In this document: piece after piece, positions 14,211 through 21,971 of the stretch | Position numbering within the stretch: position 1 is the first letter of the stretch | Layout: each line of letters begins with the position of its first letter | Source of the DNA: a virus | Length of the DNA: 37,535 nt | IMG/VR virus record: IMGVR_UViG_3300036800_000419 | Location: 1-37,535 of that record | Direction: 5' to 3' (one strand) | Program-made: the position numbers and the translations under genes | Notes under the pieces: model-generated | Told to the model about the DNA's origin: nothing | What the model saw: the letters and a program-made list of their open reading frames with translations, nothing else | Databases searched by the model: none

Positions 14211-14884
14211 TGCCCTACGCGCCCACAGACTTTTTCAGCCAGGACGAAGTCACGTCCCTGGAAGGACAGTTGCAGAACACGGTGGACACCGTGTTGCTGC
14301 AAGACCTGCTGGCTGATTCGGTGCAAAAGGTGCGCGACTACACGCTCAAGTACAACATCGAGCCGGCGCGCCAGAAACGCCTGGTGCGCGCGCTCGTAAA
14401 ATTCGAGGCCTACAAGGAAGTCGGCCCTGTGCCGTCCCAAATCCAAACCGCCTGGGACGATGCCATGCGCGAATTGCGCGAGATTCGCGACAACAAATTC
14501 CCTGACCTGCTGATCCAGGCTCCCGCTGATCCGGCGCTCGCCGCCCCGGCGGGCTCCTTTGGCGGACGACGCCGGATCCGCTTTGGCGGGCTGCCGATCG
14601 GCGGCGATGGCTCGTTCGCGCAAACGTCTGCAACCCCTCTTCCTGATATGGCCCGGCAAGGCACTCTCCCGATCACCGGCTATCCGACCGACGCGTTTAC
14701 CGTGCGCGGCCTCGGCTTGAATTTTCAACCCGTCAACGTGGTGGCCAACGTGATGCAGCCGGCCGGGGCCCTGCAGATCTTCTGCACGATTGTGGCAGGC
14801 AGCCTGTCGAACGACGGATTCACCGTCACGTTCAGCGGCATAATCGACCGCGCCGGCTACCAGATCAGCTATTCCATTTCATGA
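14210..14884 (+). CDS. Head-tail connector (DUF1320/Mu gp36-like) with an extra C-terminal module
   Basis: 224 aa. Residues ~5-105 resemble DUF1320/Mu gp36 connectors: FFSQDEVTSLEGQ, LLQDLLADSVQKVRDYTLKY and a helical MRELREIRDNKFPDLL. A Gly/Pro-rich linker follows. Residues ~164-224 form a separate beta-rich module (VRGLGLNFQP ... QPAGALQIFCTIVAGSL ... DGFTVTF ... YQISYSIS) that recurs at the end of the 26313-26807 protein. The usual family is shorter, so this is a fusion. The connector part should join portal and tail. The start overlaps the cold-shock gene stop, and the end overlaps the next gene's ATG. Confidence 0.75.
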   Translation: MPYAPTDFFSQDEVTSLEGQLQNTVDTVLLQDLLADSVQKVRDYTLKYNIEPARQKRLVRALVKFEAYKEVGPVPSQIQTAWDDAMRELREIRDNKFPDLLIQAPADPALAAPAGSFGGRRRIRFGGLPIGGDGSFAQTSATPLPDMARQGTLPITGYPTDAFTVRGLGLNFQPVNVVANVMQPAGALQIFCTIVAGSLSNDGFTVTFSGIIDRAGYQISYSIS

Positions 14885-15426
14885 ACACGTTCCTTCCCAC
14901 CATCGCGATCATGACGGCCGTCCAGACCTGGATGAAAGCGGCTGTCTTGACGCCGGCCAGCGCTCCCAATCCGGCCGTCAACCTGGTGGAAGATTGTCAA
15001 TTCTATTCCTCGCCTGACCTGGTGCGCGCCTTCCAGGAACTGAAGTCTTTCAAGAACCGCATCTGCCTGATCATCCCGAGCTACGATCACTACCAGGAGA
15101 CGCGCGAGGGCAATTCGTTGAAGATCCATTGCGTCCGCCAATTCACTCTGCTGCTGTGCGATCGCGATGTCGGCAACCGTCAGAAGGCCTCCACCGGCGA
15201 TCCCGCTGATCCCGCGCATCCGGGCGTGCTGGCGATGAAAGATTATGTCGAGAATAATTTGATCGCCCTCAATTTCGATTTCCTTCCGGCCCTGCTGGTC
15301 CTTCACCCGCTTGAAGGGCAGCCGTTCAAATTAGTGGACAAGGACCGGACTGACCTGGCTGGCCGCCTCGGCTGGCTCATGACGTGGCAAGCCGACGCCG
15401 GCGACCGCGTCTTCACGATCCGATAA
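14881..15426 (+). CDS. Tail completion/terminator-type protein (Mu gp37-like position)
   Basis: 181 aa, alpha/beta, with ICLIIPSYDHYQETREGNSL, HCVRQFTLLLCDRDVGN, and a C-terminal LVLHPLEGQPFKLVDKDRTD. The strand-helix alternation, with "RQFTLLLCDR" in mid-protein, resembles minor tail/terminator proteins that cap the tail tube end. It sits between the connector and the tail tube genes, as Mu gp37 and lambda gpU analogues do. ATG overlaps the previous stop. The family name is not certain. Confidence 0.6.
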   Translation: MNTFLPTIAIMTAVQTWMKAAVLTPASAPNPAVNLVEDCQFYSSPDLVRAFQELKSFKNRICLIIPSYDHYQETREGNSLKIHCVRQFTLLLCDRDVGNRQKASTGDPADPAHPGVLAMKDYVENNLIALNFDFLPALLVLHPLEGQPFKLVDKDRTDLAGRLGWLMTWQADAGDRVFTIR

Positions 15427-15438
15427 CCATCAAAAATT

Positions 15439-15741
15439 ATGCCTGCCACTGAACGCAAGAAAGTCCGATTGACCCAAACCCAATTCATCGACGGCCAGCG
15501 CCACGAGGTGGACGAGAAGAAGCCGGAAGCGGCGCCCGTCCTCAATCTGCTGGTCTCGCACGCGGACGATTTGATCGCCGCCGGCGTGGCCGAAGAGCCG
15601 GCGGCTCCCGCCGCTGTCGCCGCGGCCGTCGTTCCGCCCAAGCCCAAACCCGCGGCCAAAGCCGCCCCGTCCGCCCCGTCCGCCCCGTCCGCGCCGCCGT
15701 TGCCGCCGTTGCCGCCGTTGCCACCGTCCACCGCCAGCTAA
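15439..15741 (+). CDS. Small phage protein with Pro/Ala-repeat tail
   Basis: 100 aa. Residues 1-52 form a small domain (KVRLTQTQFIDGQRHEVDEK ... ADDLIAAGVAEE) with the same outline as the N-terminus of 13593-13934 and of the short proteins found beside tail genes in Mu-like phages (gp38 position). Residues 53-100 are low-complexity Ala/Pro, ending in three PSA and three LPP units encoded by exact 9-bp DNA repeats. The leader atcaaaaatt-ATG is A/T-rich. The repeat tail may vary in length between relatives. Confidence 0.65.
   Translation: MPATERKKVRLTQTQFIDGQRHEVDEKKPEAAPVLNLLVSHADDLIAAGVAEEPAAPAAVAAAVVPPKPKPAAKAAPSAPSAPSAPPLPPLPPLPPSTAS
15664..15728 (+). repeat. Two 9-bp tandem repeat arrays in coding DNA
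   Basis: GCCCCGTCC occurs three times in tandem (15664-15690), then GCCGCCGTT three times (15693-15719) with a degenerate fourth unit (15720-15728). They encode the Pro-Ser-Ala and Leu-Pro-Pro repeats in frame, so unit gain or loss would not disrupt the gene. Confidence 0.9.
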
Positions 15742-15771
15742 ACCACCACGCCTTACTGTCACATATAACTT

Positions 15772-16494
15772 ATGAATATTGGAGATTTTCGCACGCGCCG
15801 CAAGGTCACCGGCAAATTCTATTTTGCCGACATCGCCACCCCGGCCGCTTTAAACGACTTCGGCAACGTCACGCTGATCAAGCAAAACCCCAAGGTGGAC
15901 CGCGCGCAAATGATGACCGCGCAAAAAGGCTTCCTGCAAGTCACCCACGAGGAGCCGTCCAAGATCGATTGGCGCTACCAGGTGAAGCTGGACGAGCATA
16001 GCGACGCCTTGCTCTCGCTGCTCCGCCTGGCTTCCACCGTCAGCTCGGTCACGCAGAACTCCGCCTCCGGCGCCTCCTGGTCGATCTCCAGCGCCAGCCC
16101 TGGATTCTGCTATTACGTCGGCGCTCTCGGGCTGACCGCGTTCACCATGACCACTTACACGCTCGGCTCGGATTACACCATCGATCTGGGCAGCGGCATG
16201 TTGACGATCCTGGCCACGGGCACGATCGCCGCCAGCACCAGCCTCTCTGGCACGCTCACCAATCCGCAGGTCAAGCTGCACACCGCCACGGCCTTCACGA
16301 AGACGTTCTGGCGCGGCCAGGCCCAGATCAACACGTTCGATCAAAACAGCCTGCTGCCGCGCGACATCGTCTCCGGCGCCGCGGAATTGATTGTGTCCGA
16401 TTGGGGCGAGCACGACGGGCAGAAGTGGAACGAGGTGCAGATCGAGCTGCTCTTCACTGCCGCGCCGACGCTGCAGGCTCCGGAACTGCCCTAA
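15772..16494 (+). CDS. Major tail (tube) protein, paralog A
   Basis: 240 aa. The N-terminus is MNIGDFRTRRKVTGKFYFA; residues ~28-66 include GNVTLIKQNPKVDR and THEEPSKIDWRYQVKLDE. The middle is beta-rich with YTLGSDYTIDLGSGMLTIL, and the C-terminus has INTFDQNSLLPRDIVSGAAE and DWGEHDGQKWNEVQIEL. Size and position (after the terminator-like gene, before chaperone and tape measure) fit a non-contractile tail-tube subunit. The next gene encodes a clear paralog. The leader acatataactt-ATG lacks a Shine-Dalgarno site. Confidence 0.75.
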   Translation: MNIGDFRTRRKVTGKFYFADIATPAALNDFGNVTLIKQNPKVDRAQMMTAQKGFLQVTHEEPSKIDWRYQVKLDEHSDALLSLLRLASTVSSVTQNSASGASWSISSASPGFCYYVGALGLTAFTMTTYTLGSDYTIDLGSGMLTILATGTIAASTSLSGTLTNPQVKLHTATAFTKTFWRGQAQINTFDQNSLLPRDIVSGAAELIVSDWGEHDGQKWNEVQIELLFTAAPTLQAPELP

Positions 16495-16503
16495 CGCCGG
16501 CCT

Positions 16504-17583
16504 ATGAACATTGGTTCCACGCTTGCGCGGCAGAAACTAACCGGCCGCCTTTACTTTGCCCGCACCGGCTTCGCGCTGGTCGATCTGGGCAACGCCGAGC
16601 TTTTCAAGGAAGCCGGCAAGGTGGACCGCGGCCAGCAGTTGACGCGGCGCGGCGGCCAGATTGTCGTCAGCCACGAGGAGCCGGCCAAGATTGATTGGCG
16701 TTGGAAAGTGAAGCTCGATGAAAAATCAGGCGAGGCCCTGCGCTTGTTGACGCTGGCCACGGCGTCCAGCTTCACCACGCCCACCACCAACGCCGCGCAG
16801 TCCAACTGCGGGGCCGCGGGCGACGTCCTCGCCCCCGGCCAGGTCTGGCTGCCCACGGTGATCACCGCTAACTGGCCGCTGCTCAACCTAAACGCCGGCG
16901 CGGGCTCCTTCATCGTGGTCTCCTGCAACGCCACGACCTACACCTTGAACACCGATTACACGGTGGATCCGGCCACGGGCGCGATCACCGCCCTGAACCT
17001 GTTGGGCGATGGCGTCCACCAATTGCATGCGACCGTCAAGGCCCTGGCCTACACGGCCAGTAAATACACGCTGCTCTCCGAATCATTTGTCCGCGGCAGC
17101 TCGCAAATCAATCTGTTCGATCAAAACGATGAGCTGTTCATCAACCAGGGCGCGCTCAACACCGGCGCCGATCCCGGCCAGCCGATCGGCGCGCCCGGCT
17201 TCATCATCCATGCCGGGACGAGCTATGCCCTGGGCGTTTATCAGATCGCCAATTTCCAGCTCAAAAGCGCCGCCTCCGGCGACACCTCCAACGCCGCGCC
17301 GCTCTACACCGCTGGCGTGGATTACACCTACAACCCGGCGACCGGCGTCATCACGGCCTTGAGCGACCTGGGGCAGTTTCATCTGCCGGGGGACCAGCTC
17401 CTTTGGTTTGGCTCCGCTCCCGCGCTCAAGACGTACGGAAATATTGCGCCGCGCGAAATCATCCTGCTGCCCTCCGCGGAACTCGCGGCCACGGAGTGGC
17501 CGGAGGATGACGGCCAGAAATGGGAAGGCTTCACGCTCGACCTGGCGGGATTAATCGCCCCCGTCGTGCAATCCCGCGAATAA
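16504..17583 (+). CDS. Major tail (tube) protein, paralog B with an inserted beta domain
   Basis: 359 aa. It aligns with the preceding protein at both ends: MNIGSTLARQKLTGRLYFA; GKVDRGQQLTRRGGQIVVSH and EEPAKIDWRWKVKLDEKS; INLFDQNDELFINQG; and EWPEDDGQKWEGFTLDL. It is about 120 residues longer: an extra beta-rich part near residues 215-320 carries a second copy of the YT-x3-DYT-x-(D/N)PATG-x-ITAL motif. Such added Ig-like domains often decorate tail tubes. It starts 9 nt after paralog A's stop. It may form a mixed tube with paralog A or replace it at one end. Confidence 0.75.
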   Translation: MNIGSTLARQKLTGRLYFARTGFALVDLGNAELFKEAGKVDRGQQLTRRGGQIVVSHEEPAKIDWRWKVKLDEKSGEALRLLTLATASSFTTPTTNAAQSNCGAAGDVLAPGQVWLPTVITANWPLLNLNAGAGSFIVVSCNATTYTLNTDYTVDPATGAITALNLLGDGVHQLHATVKALAYTASKYTLLSESFVRGSSQINLFDQNDELFINQGALNTGADPGQPIGAPGFIIHAGTSYALGVYQIANFQLKSAASGDTSNAAPLYTAGVDYTYNPATGVITALSDLGQFHLPGDQLLWFGSAPALKTYGNIAPREIILLPSAELAATEWPEDDGQKWEGFTLDLAGLIAPVVQSRE

Positions 17584-17603
17584 ATCCAACATCCACCACG
17601 CTC

Positions 17604-18125
17604 ATGTCAAATATACTTAATCCCGTTCGTGAAATCACCCTCGGCGCGGGCCGCATCGAAGTGCGCCAGATGCCGTTCGTCCAGGCCATCGAGTTCATCA
17701 AGCGCCTCAGCGTCGTCGCCTCGCGCATGTTTGATGACCACGGCCGCTTCAAACTTTCTCGCGCCGTGGCCAGCCCGGCGGAGCCGCTGCCGGTCATCGA
17801 TCCGGAGCTGGCGCGCACGGGCGTCGCACGCCTCGCGACCCCAACTGAAGTTCACATGGCGTTTGATTTCGACGCCATTCAAAAGGTGATCGCCGAGTCC
17901 GCCGATCTCACCGAGTTTTTGATTCTGCATTCCACCCGCCAGGATGCCGCGTGGCTGAAATCCCTTTCGCTCCTGGAAGGCCTCACGATTCTGGAGGCCG
18001 CCCTGGACTTGAATCTTTCCCCCGAGGTCCTGCGGTTGGGAAACGAAGTCGCCGGCGCGCTCACTCGCCTGCAGAGGAAGAAGACGGCGCCGGCGAAGCC
18101 CTCATCGTCAGCGTCGATTTCCTGA
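17604..18125 (+). CDS. Tail assembly chaperone (G-type, zero-frame product)
   Basis: 173 aa from the ATG at 17604; the upstream open codons are shadow of the tail-tube gene. It is soluble and helical: REITLGAGRIEVRQMPFVQA near the start, then FDAIQKVIAESADLTEFLIL and LSLLEGLTILEAALDLN. It lies directly before the tape-measure gene, the usual place of the overlapping lambda G/GT-type chaperone pair that coats the tape measure during tail assembly. The last ~15 residues (TAPAKPSSSASIS) are low-complexity, as expected when the -1 frame carries the functional continuation. Confidence 0.7.
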   Translation: MSNILNPVREITLGAGRIEVRQMPFVQAIEFIKRLSVVASRMFDDHGRFKLSRAVASPAEPLPVIDPELARTGVARLATPTEVHMAFDFDAIQKVIAESADLTEFLILHSTRQDAAWLKSLSLLEGLTILEAALDLNLSPEVLRLGNEVAGALTRLQRKKTAPAKPSSSASIS

Positions 18126-18253
18126 TCTGGCAAGGCTACGGCTCATGGCGCGAAATCCAACAGTTGACACTGCCCCAGCTCGACGCGTTTCTCGACGCCG
18201 CCGAGGAGCGGCTGCGCCACACCTACGCGGACGAGACCGGAAAGGGGCGTTGA
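18078..18253 (+). CDS. -1 frame extension of the tail assembly chaperone (GT-type)
   Basis: The -1 frame overlaps the end of the chaperone gene and continues to the TGA at 18251-18253, reading EEDGAGEALIVSVDFLIWQG, YGSWREIQQLTLPQLDAFLD and AAEERLRHTYADETGKGR. Upstream of about 18078 this frame is Arg/Pro-rich shadow, so protein-like coding switches frame near 18075-18090. No ATG, GTG or TTG lies in frame at the switch, which points to ribosomal frameshifting from 17604. The local zero-frame codons are AGG AAG AAG ACG; they are not a classical X-XXY-YYZ heptamer, so the exact slip site is unsettled. The end of the frame is 2 nt before the tape-measure ATG. Confidence 0.65.
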
Positions 18254-18254
18254 T

Positions 18255-20855
18255 ATGCCCAACCTGATCACTTTAACGGTCAATGCCCAGACGGCGGACG
18301 CGGCCGCCGCCGTGGAGAATCTGTTCGCCGGCCTCACGGAGGGTTTGGAGCGCTTGACAGGCTTTGGGGATTTTCTCGCCGGGCTTGGCCAGTCCATTGC
18401 CGCCGCCTTCAGCATCGAGAAAATTACAGAGTTCACCGAGCAAGCCATCAATACGGAAGCTGCTTTGGAAAAGCTCTCGGCGAAAACCGGGCTGTCTGTG
18501 GAAGAGCTTTCCGGCCTGCAAAATGCCACGGGCGACGCCGGACTGGGGTTTGAGGAGTTCTCGCTTTTGATAAGTCAATTTAGCGATCGGGTGTTTGCGG
18601 CGGTAAAGCAGGGAGGGCAGCTCGCCGAGGTGTTCCGTGATATGGGCGTCCACATCACCGGCGACTCCGGCCAGCTCTTGCCCATGAACCAAATTCTGGC
18701 CTCCACGGCTGATTGGTTTCAAAAGACGGCGGCCGGAGCGGAAAAAGCAAACACGGCCCGCGAACTGTTCGGGCGCGGCGGCCGGGAGCTGATCCCGATT
18801 CTGAACGAAGGCGCGGCAGGATTGAAGCGCATCCAGGATGCCGCCGCCGCCAACGGCACGCTGATCTCCTCGGACAATGCGCGGTCTGCGGAGGATTTTG
18901 AGCGCTCTTTAAACTCACTGGAAAGCTCGTTGAAAGCGGTCTTCATAGTTTTCGCCAACGACATCCTCCCGTCACTCCAGCAGTTTGTTGACTGGTTGCA
19001 AACCGCGCAACGTGAGACTGGGGCCGTCTCCGGCGCCGCCCAGACGCTGGCGGATATTTTCCACGGCTTGGCCGCCGCCGTCTTTGCTATCAGCGCGGTG
19101 TTTGAATCACTGGGCGAGGCTATCGGCAACAGCCTGGCAGCGCAGGCGCAAATCGGCTCGGACGCGATCATCACCTACATCAAGGTTCTCCAGGCCTTGG
19201 CGCGTGTGATAGAAGACGTCGGGCTCGCGGTGGGAGACTTTGTGCGCCGTCTGGTCCAACTCGCCAAGGTCCAGCTTGATATTGACACGCTCCATTTTAA
19301 AGACGCGGTCAAAGACGCCGCCGGCGCGCTCGGCGGACTTTCGTCGGACGCCAAGAAAATTGGCGGCGACATCGAACAGAATCTCGCGAAAGCCTTTGGC
19401 GCGGTGGCTGGCTTAGGATCCCGCTCCTGGGCGACGCTCAAAAGTGTCGGCCAGCTCACACTGGGGGATCTGCAAAAACAATGGGCGTCCTTTTGGAATT
19501 CCGCTCTCAACTTATTTAACACGCGCAAGCCCGCCAAGTCGGCGGCCACTCCGGAACTCGTCAACGACAAGCCACCGCCGCAATCCGAGGAGGCCAAGCG
19601 CCTCATTGAAGAGATCGACAAAGCGTATGCGGCCGCTGTGCAGGGGCGGCTCGCGTTGTTAGAAACAGAGCATCAAGCGTGGTTAAAAAAGGCTCGAGAA
19701 GAAATCACCAACGCCCAGGAGCGCGCCGATAAAATCCTGGAGATTGATCAGACCTTCGCGGCCAAGGCGCGCGCCATTCGTGAGCAACAAGCCAGGGAGA
19801 AAGGCGCCGAGCAGCTTGGCGGTTTGAAATTCAGCGAGCAGCAGGTCAATCAAAATCCTGACCTGACGATCGAGATGCGCAATGCGCAGCTCATGAACCT
19901 CTACCTGCAGCAGCGCGCCGTGCTGACGCAGCAGATCAACAACGCCGAACAGTCGAAGGCCGCGGCCACCAACGAAGACCAACGCCTGGCGGCGGCCAAG
20001 GAGATCAACGCCCTGACGCAGCAGCAAATTGAGCTGCAAAAGAAAATCAGCGAAGTGGCAATCCAGAAAGATTCCTTTGCGCAGATCAAGCGCTCGCTCA
20101 CCGAGCTGATGAATTCCTGGGGCACGCTGGTACAACAGATCGGGCAGACCTTCAGCAAAACCATTTCCACCGCCATTGATTCCGTCAGCTCCAACCTCAC
20201 CAAGGTGATCCTGCAAACGGAGAGCTGGCGCCAGGCCTTGACGAATATCGGCATGTCCATCCTGGAAACGATCATCCAATCGATCATCAAGATGGCCGTC
20301 ACCTGGATCGCCCAACAGGTCCTCATGGCCACGGTCGGGAAGGCGTTGCAGGCGGCCTCGGTCGCCACGCTGATTCCGATCGCCAGCGCCGCTTCGTTGA
20401 TTTGGGCCGCGCCCGCCGCGCTGGCCACTATCGCCACCGATGGCGAAGCGGCCGACGCCGCGCCTGGCTTGGTCGGCGCCGCGATCATCGGCACGGAAGC
20501 CATCAGCGGGCTCGCCCAGGGCGGCGCGGTGGATGGTGGCGGCACTGAAACCAGCGACTCCATTCTCGCCCGGTTGAGCCGCGGCGAGTATGTGCTGCCC
20601 GCGCTGGCGGCGCGCGAGCTGGGGCCGAACATCCTGCAAGGCTTGCGCGACCGCTCCATCAGCCAGCGCCAGATCATGGCCGGCGTGCGTGGCGGCGGCG
20701 GCTCCGGCCCCGTCCACGTCCAGGGGCACAAGGTCAACGTCGGCTTTCTGCATTCCGCGCGCGACGCCAAGGATTATTTGGCCAGCTCTGAGGGCGAGAC
20801 CCACATCGTCAACATCGTCAAGCGCAAGCGGGGCGACATCGGGATCGGCACATGA
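18255..20855 (+). CDS. Tail tape measure protein
   Basis: 866 aa, the longest protein of the tail-assembly block. It is mostly helical, with Gln/Glu/Ala/Lys-rich coiled coils (about 455-615) and a hydrophobic stretch near 680-735 (WIAQQVLMATVGKALQAASV ...) typical of the part that enters the host membrane. The C-terminal region has LAQGGAVDGGGTETSDSILA and LSRGEYVLPALAARELG, a common tape-measure ending. It sets tail length; at roughly 0.15 nm per residue (a known rule of thumb) a tail near 130 nm is implied. It follows the frameshifted chaperone directly. Confidence 0.9.
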   Translation: MPNLITLTVNAQTADAAAAVENLFAGLTEGLERLTGFGDFLAGLGQSIAAAFSIEKITEFTEQAINTEAALEKLSAKTGLSVEELSGLQNATGDAGLGFEEFSLLISQFSDRVFAAVKQGGQLAEVFRDMGVHITGDSGQLLPMNQILASTADWFQKTAAGAEKANTARELFGRGGRELIPILNEGAAGLKRIQDAAAANGTLISSDNARSAEDFERSLNSLESSLKAVFIVFANDILPSLQQFVDWLQTAQRETGAVSGAAQTLADIFHGLAAAVFAISAVFESLGEAIGNSLAAQAQIGSDAIITYIKVLQALARVIEDVGLAVGDFVRRLVQLAKVQLDIDTLHFKDAVKDAAGALGGLSSDAKKIGGDIEQNLAKAFGAVAGLGSRSWATLKSVGQLTLGDLQKQWASFWNSALNLFNTRKPAKSAATPELVNDKPPPQSEEAKRLIEEIDKAYAAAVQGRLALLETEHQAWLKKAREEITNAQERADKILEIDQTFAAKARAIREQQAREKGAEQLGGLKFSEQQVNQNPDLTIEMRNAQLMNLYLQQRAVLTQQINNAEQSKAAATNEDQRLAAAKEINALTQQQIELQKKISEVAIQKDSFAQIKRSLTELMNSWGTLVQQIGQTFSKTISTAIDSVSSNLTKVILQTESWRQALTNIGMSILETIIQSIIKMAVTWIAQQVLMATVGKALQAASVATLIPIASAASLIWAAPAALATIATDGEAADAAPGLVGAAIIGTEAISGLAQGGAVDGGGTETSDSILARLSRGEYVLPALAARELGPNILQGLRDRSISQRQIMAGVRGGGGSGPVHVQGHKVNVGFLHSARDAKDYLASSEGETHIVNIVKRKRGDIGIGT

Positions 20856-21529
20856 TCACAATCAACAATCACATTTTGCTGCCGCACCCGGCCAACTGGT
20901 CCACCCTGGTGGATTGGCAGCGAACATGGGAAACCAACACGGCTGATTCCGTGCTGGGGCATGAATCCCGCGTGGCCGTGCGCGCCACGCCACGCCGCCA
21001 AATTTCCTTTTTGTTGACGCCGTGGAGCGTGACGGAACAGAACCGGCTCGATGACCGGCTCCGCGCCGCAGCACAGGGCGGCCTGGCCTGCGCGCCGTAT
21101 TGGGGCCGCGGCGCCGTGCTGGAAGGACCCGTCCGCTCGGACAGCCCGCACCTCAGCCTGGATGACGTCGTCTGGACCTGGTCGATCGGGGATTACATTT
21201 TCCTCTTCGACGCCGACGCCTACCCGGCCCATCTCTATTTCGACGTGGGCTTGATTGCCGGCGTGGACGTGGACACGGACGGCGGGGTGACCAACCTTAC
21301 GCTGTCCGCCAATCCCTCGCGCGCCTATCCCGCCGGCGGCCGCGCATGGCCGATGGTGTTTGGGGAATTTTCCGCGCAGGACATGAGCGCTGTCACCGCC
21401 CAGCGCGGCGCGGTGCAGGTCACTTTACGCGAGCTGCAATCGCCCGAGGACGCGGTCGTCAATGGCCCGGTCACCATCGGCTCCGGCCTTGGCGCCACGG
21501 TGGTGGGCTCAACTTTTATCGTCACTTGA
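20852..21529 (+). CDS. Distal tail-type protein
   Basis: 225 aa; the ATG overlaps the tape-measure stop (ATGA). It includes NWSTLVDWQRTWETNTADSV, GHESRVAVRATPRRQISFLL, then LLTPWSVTEQNRLDDRLRAA and a beta-rich C-terminal half. The order (tape measure, this protein, hub, NlpC peptidase, tip) equals the distal-tail position of gene-transfer-agent and lambda-type tails (DUF2460/gpM analogues). The N-terminal part has the same outline as the first ~200 residues of the hub protein at 21971. The family name is inferred. Confidence 0.6.
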   Translation: MITINNHILLPHPANWSTLVDWQRTWETNTADSVLGHESRVAVRATPRRQISFLLTPWSVTEQNRLDDRLRAAAQGGLACAPYWGRGAVLEGPVRSDSPHLSLDDVVWTWSIGDYIFLFDADAYPAHLYFDVGLIAGVDVDTDGGVTNLTLSANPSRAYPAGGRAWPMVFGEFSAQDMSAVTAQRGAVQVTLRELQSPEDAVVNGPVTIGSGLGATVVGSTFIVT

Positions 21530-21530
21530 T

Positions 21531-21971
21531 ATGCAACAAACTTCCACCGTCCTCAAAGGCTATTTCCAAACCGGCGCCACGCCGACGCAGGATCAATTCG
21601 GCGATCTGATTGACACTATCTTCGCCTTGTTCAACGCCGCCTCAGCTCAGGCGCAATCAGTCACGCCTAGCGCGCTCCTGCAAGCCTCCTGGAACGGCAC
21701 GGTCTGGACCATCAACAGCCAAATTAACGTCACCTCCATCGTGGGAAATCCCTCCACGGGCTCGACCATTGTGTTCGCCACCCCGTACGGCAACGCCAAT
21801 TACCTTTGTGTCGGGATGTTCCAAGGCCTGGATGTGCCGGTCAACGCCACGGCCGTTCGCGTCATGTCGCTGAGTCAAACCACGGCGCATGTGGTCGCGA
21901 CAATGCCGGCCTACGGCAACGCCAGCATCGGCGACGCCCCCGCCATGAAATTTTCCATGATCTGCTACTGA
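21531..21971 (+). CDS. Small tail-tip associated protein
   Basis: 146 aa from the ATG at 21531, one base after the previous stop. The N-terminus VLKGYFQTGATPTQDQFGDL (about 7-26), continuing IDTIF, is the short helix-turn pattern often found at the start of tail-fibre/tip proteins. The rest is beta-rich, with SIVGNPSTGSTIVFATPYGN. There are no membrane segments. Its stop overlaps the next ATG (TGATG). It interrupts the usual distal-tail/hub pair. Function is unknown; a tip-decorating or short fibre role is possible. Confidence 0.6.
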   Translation: MQQTSTVLKGYFQTGATPTQDQFGDLIDTIFALFNAASAQAQSVTPSALLQASWNGTVWTINSQINVTSIVGNPSTGSTIVFATPYGNANYLCVGMFQGLDVPVNATAVRVMSLSQTTAHVVATMPAYGNASIGDAPAMKFSMICY

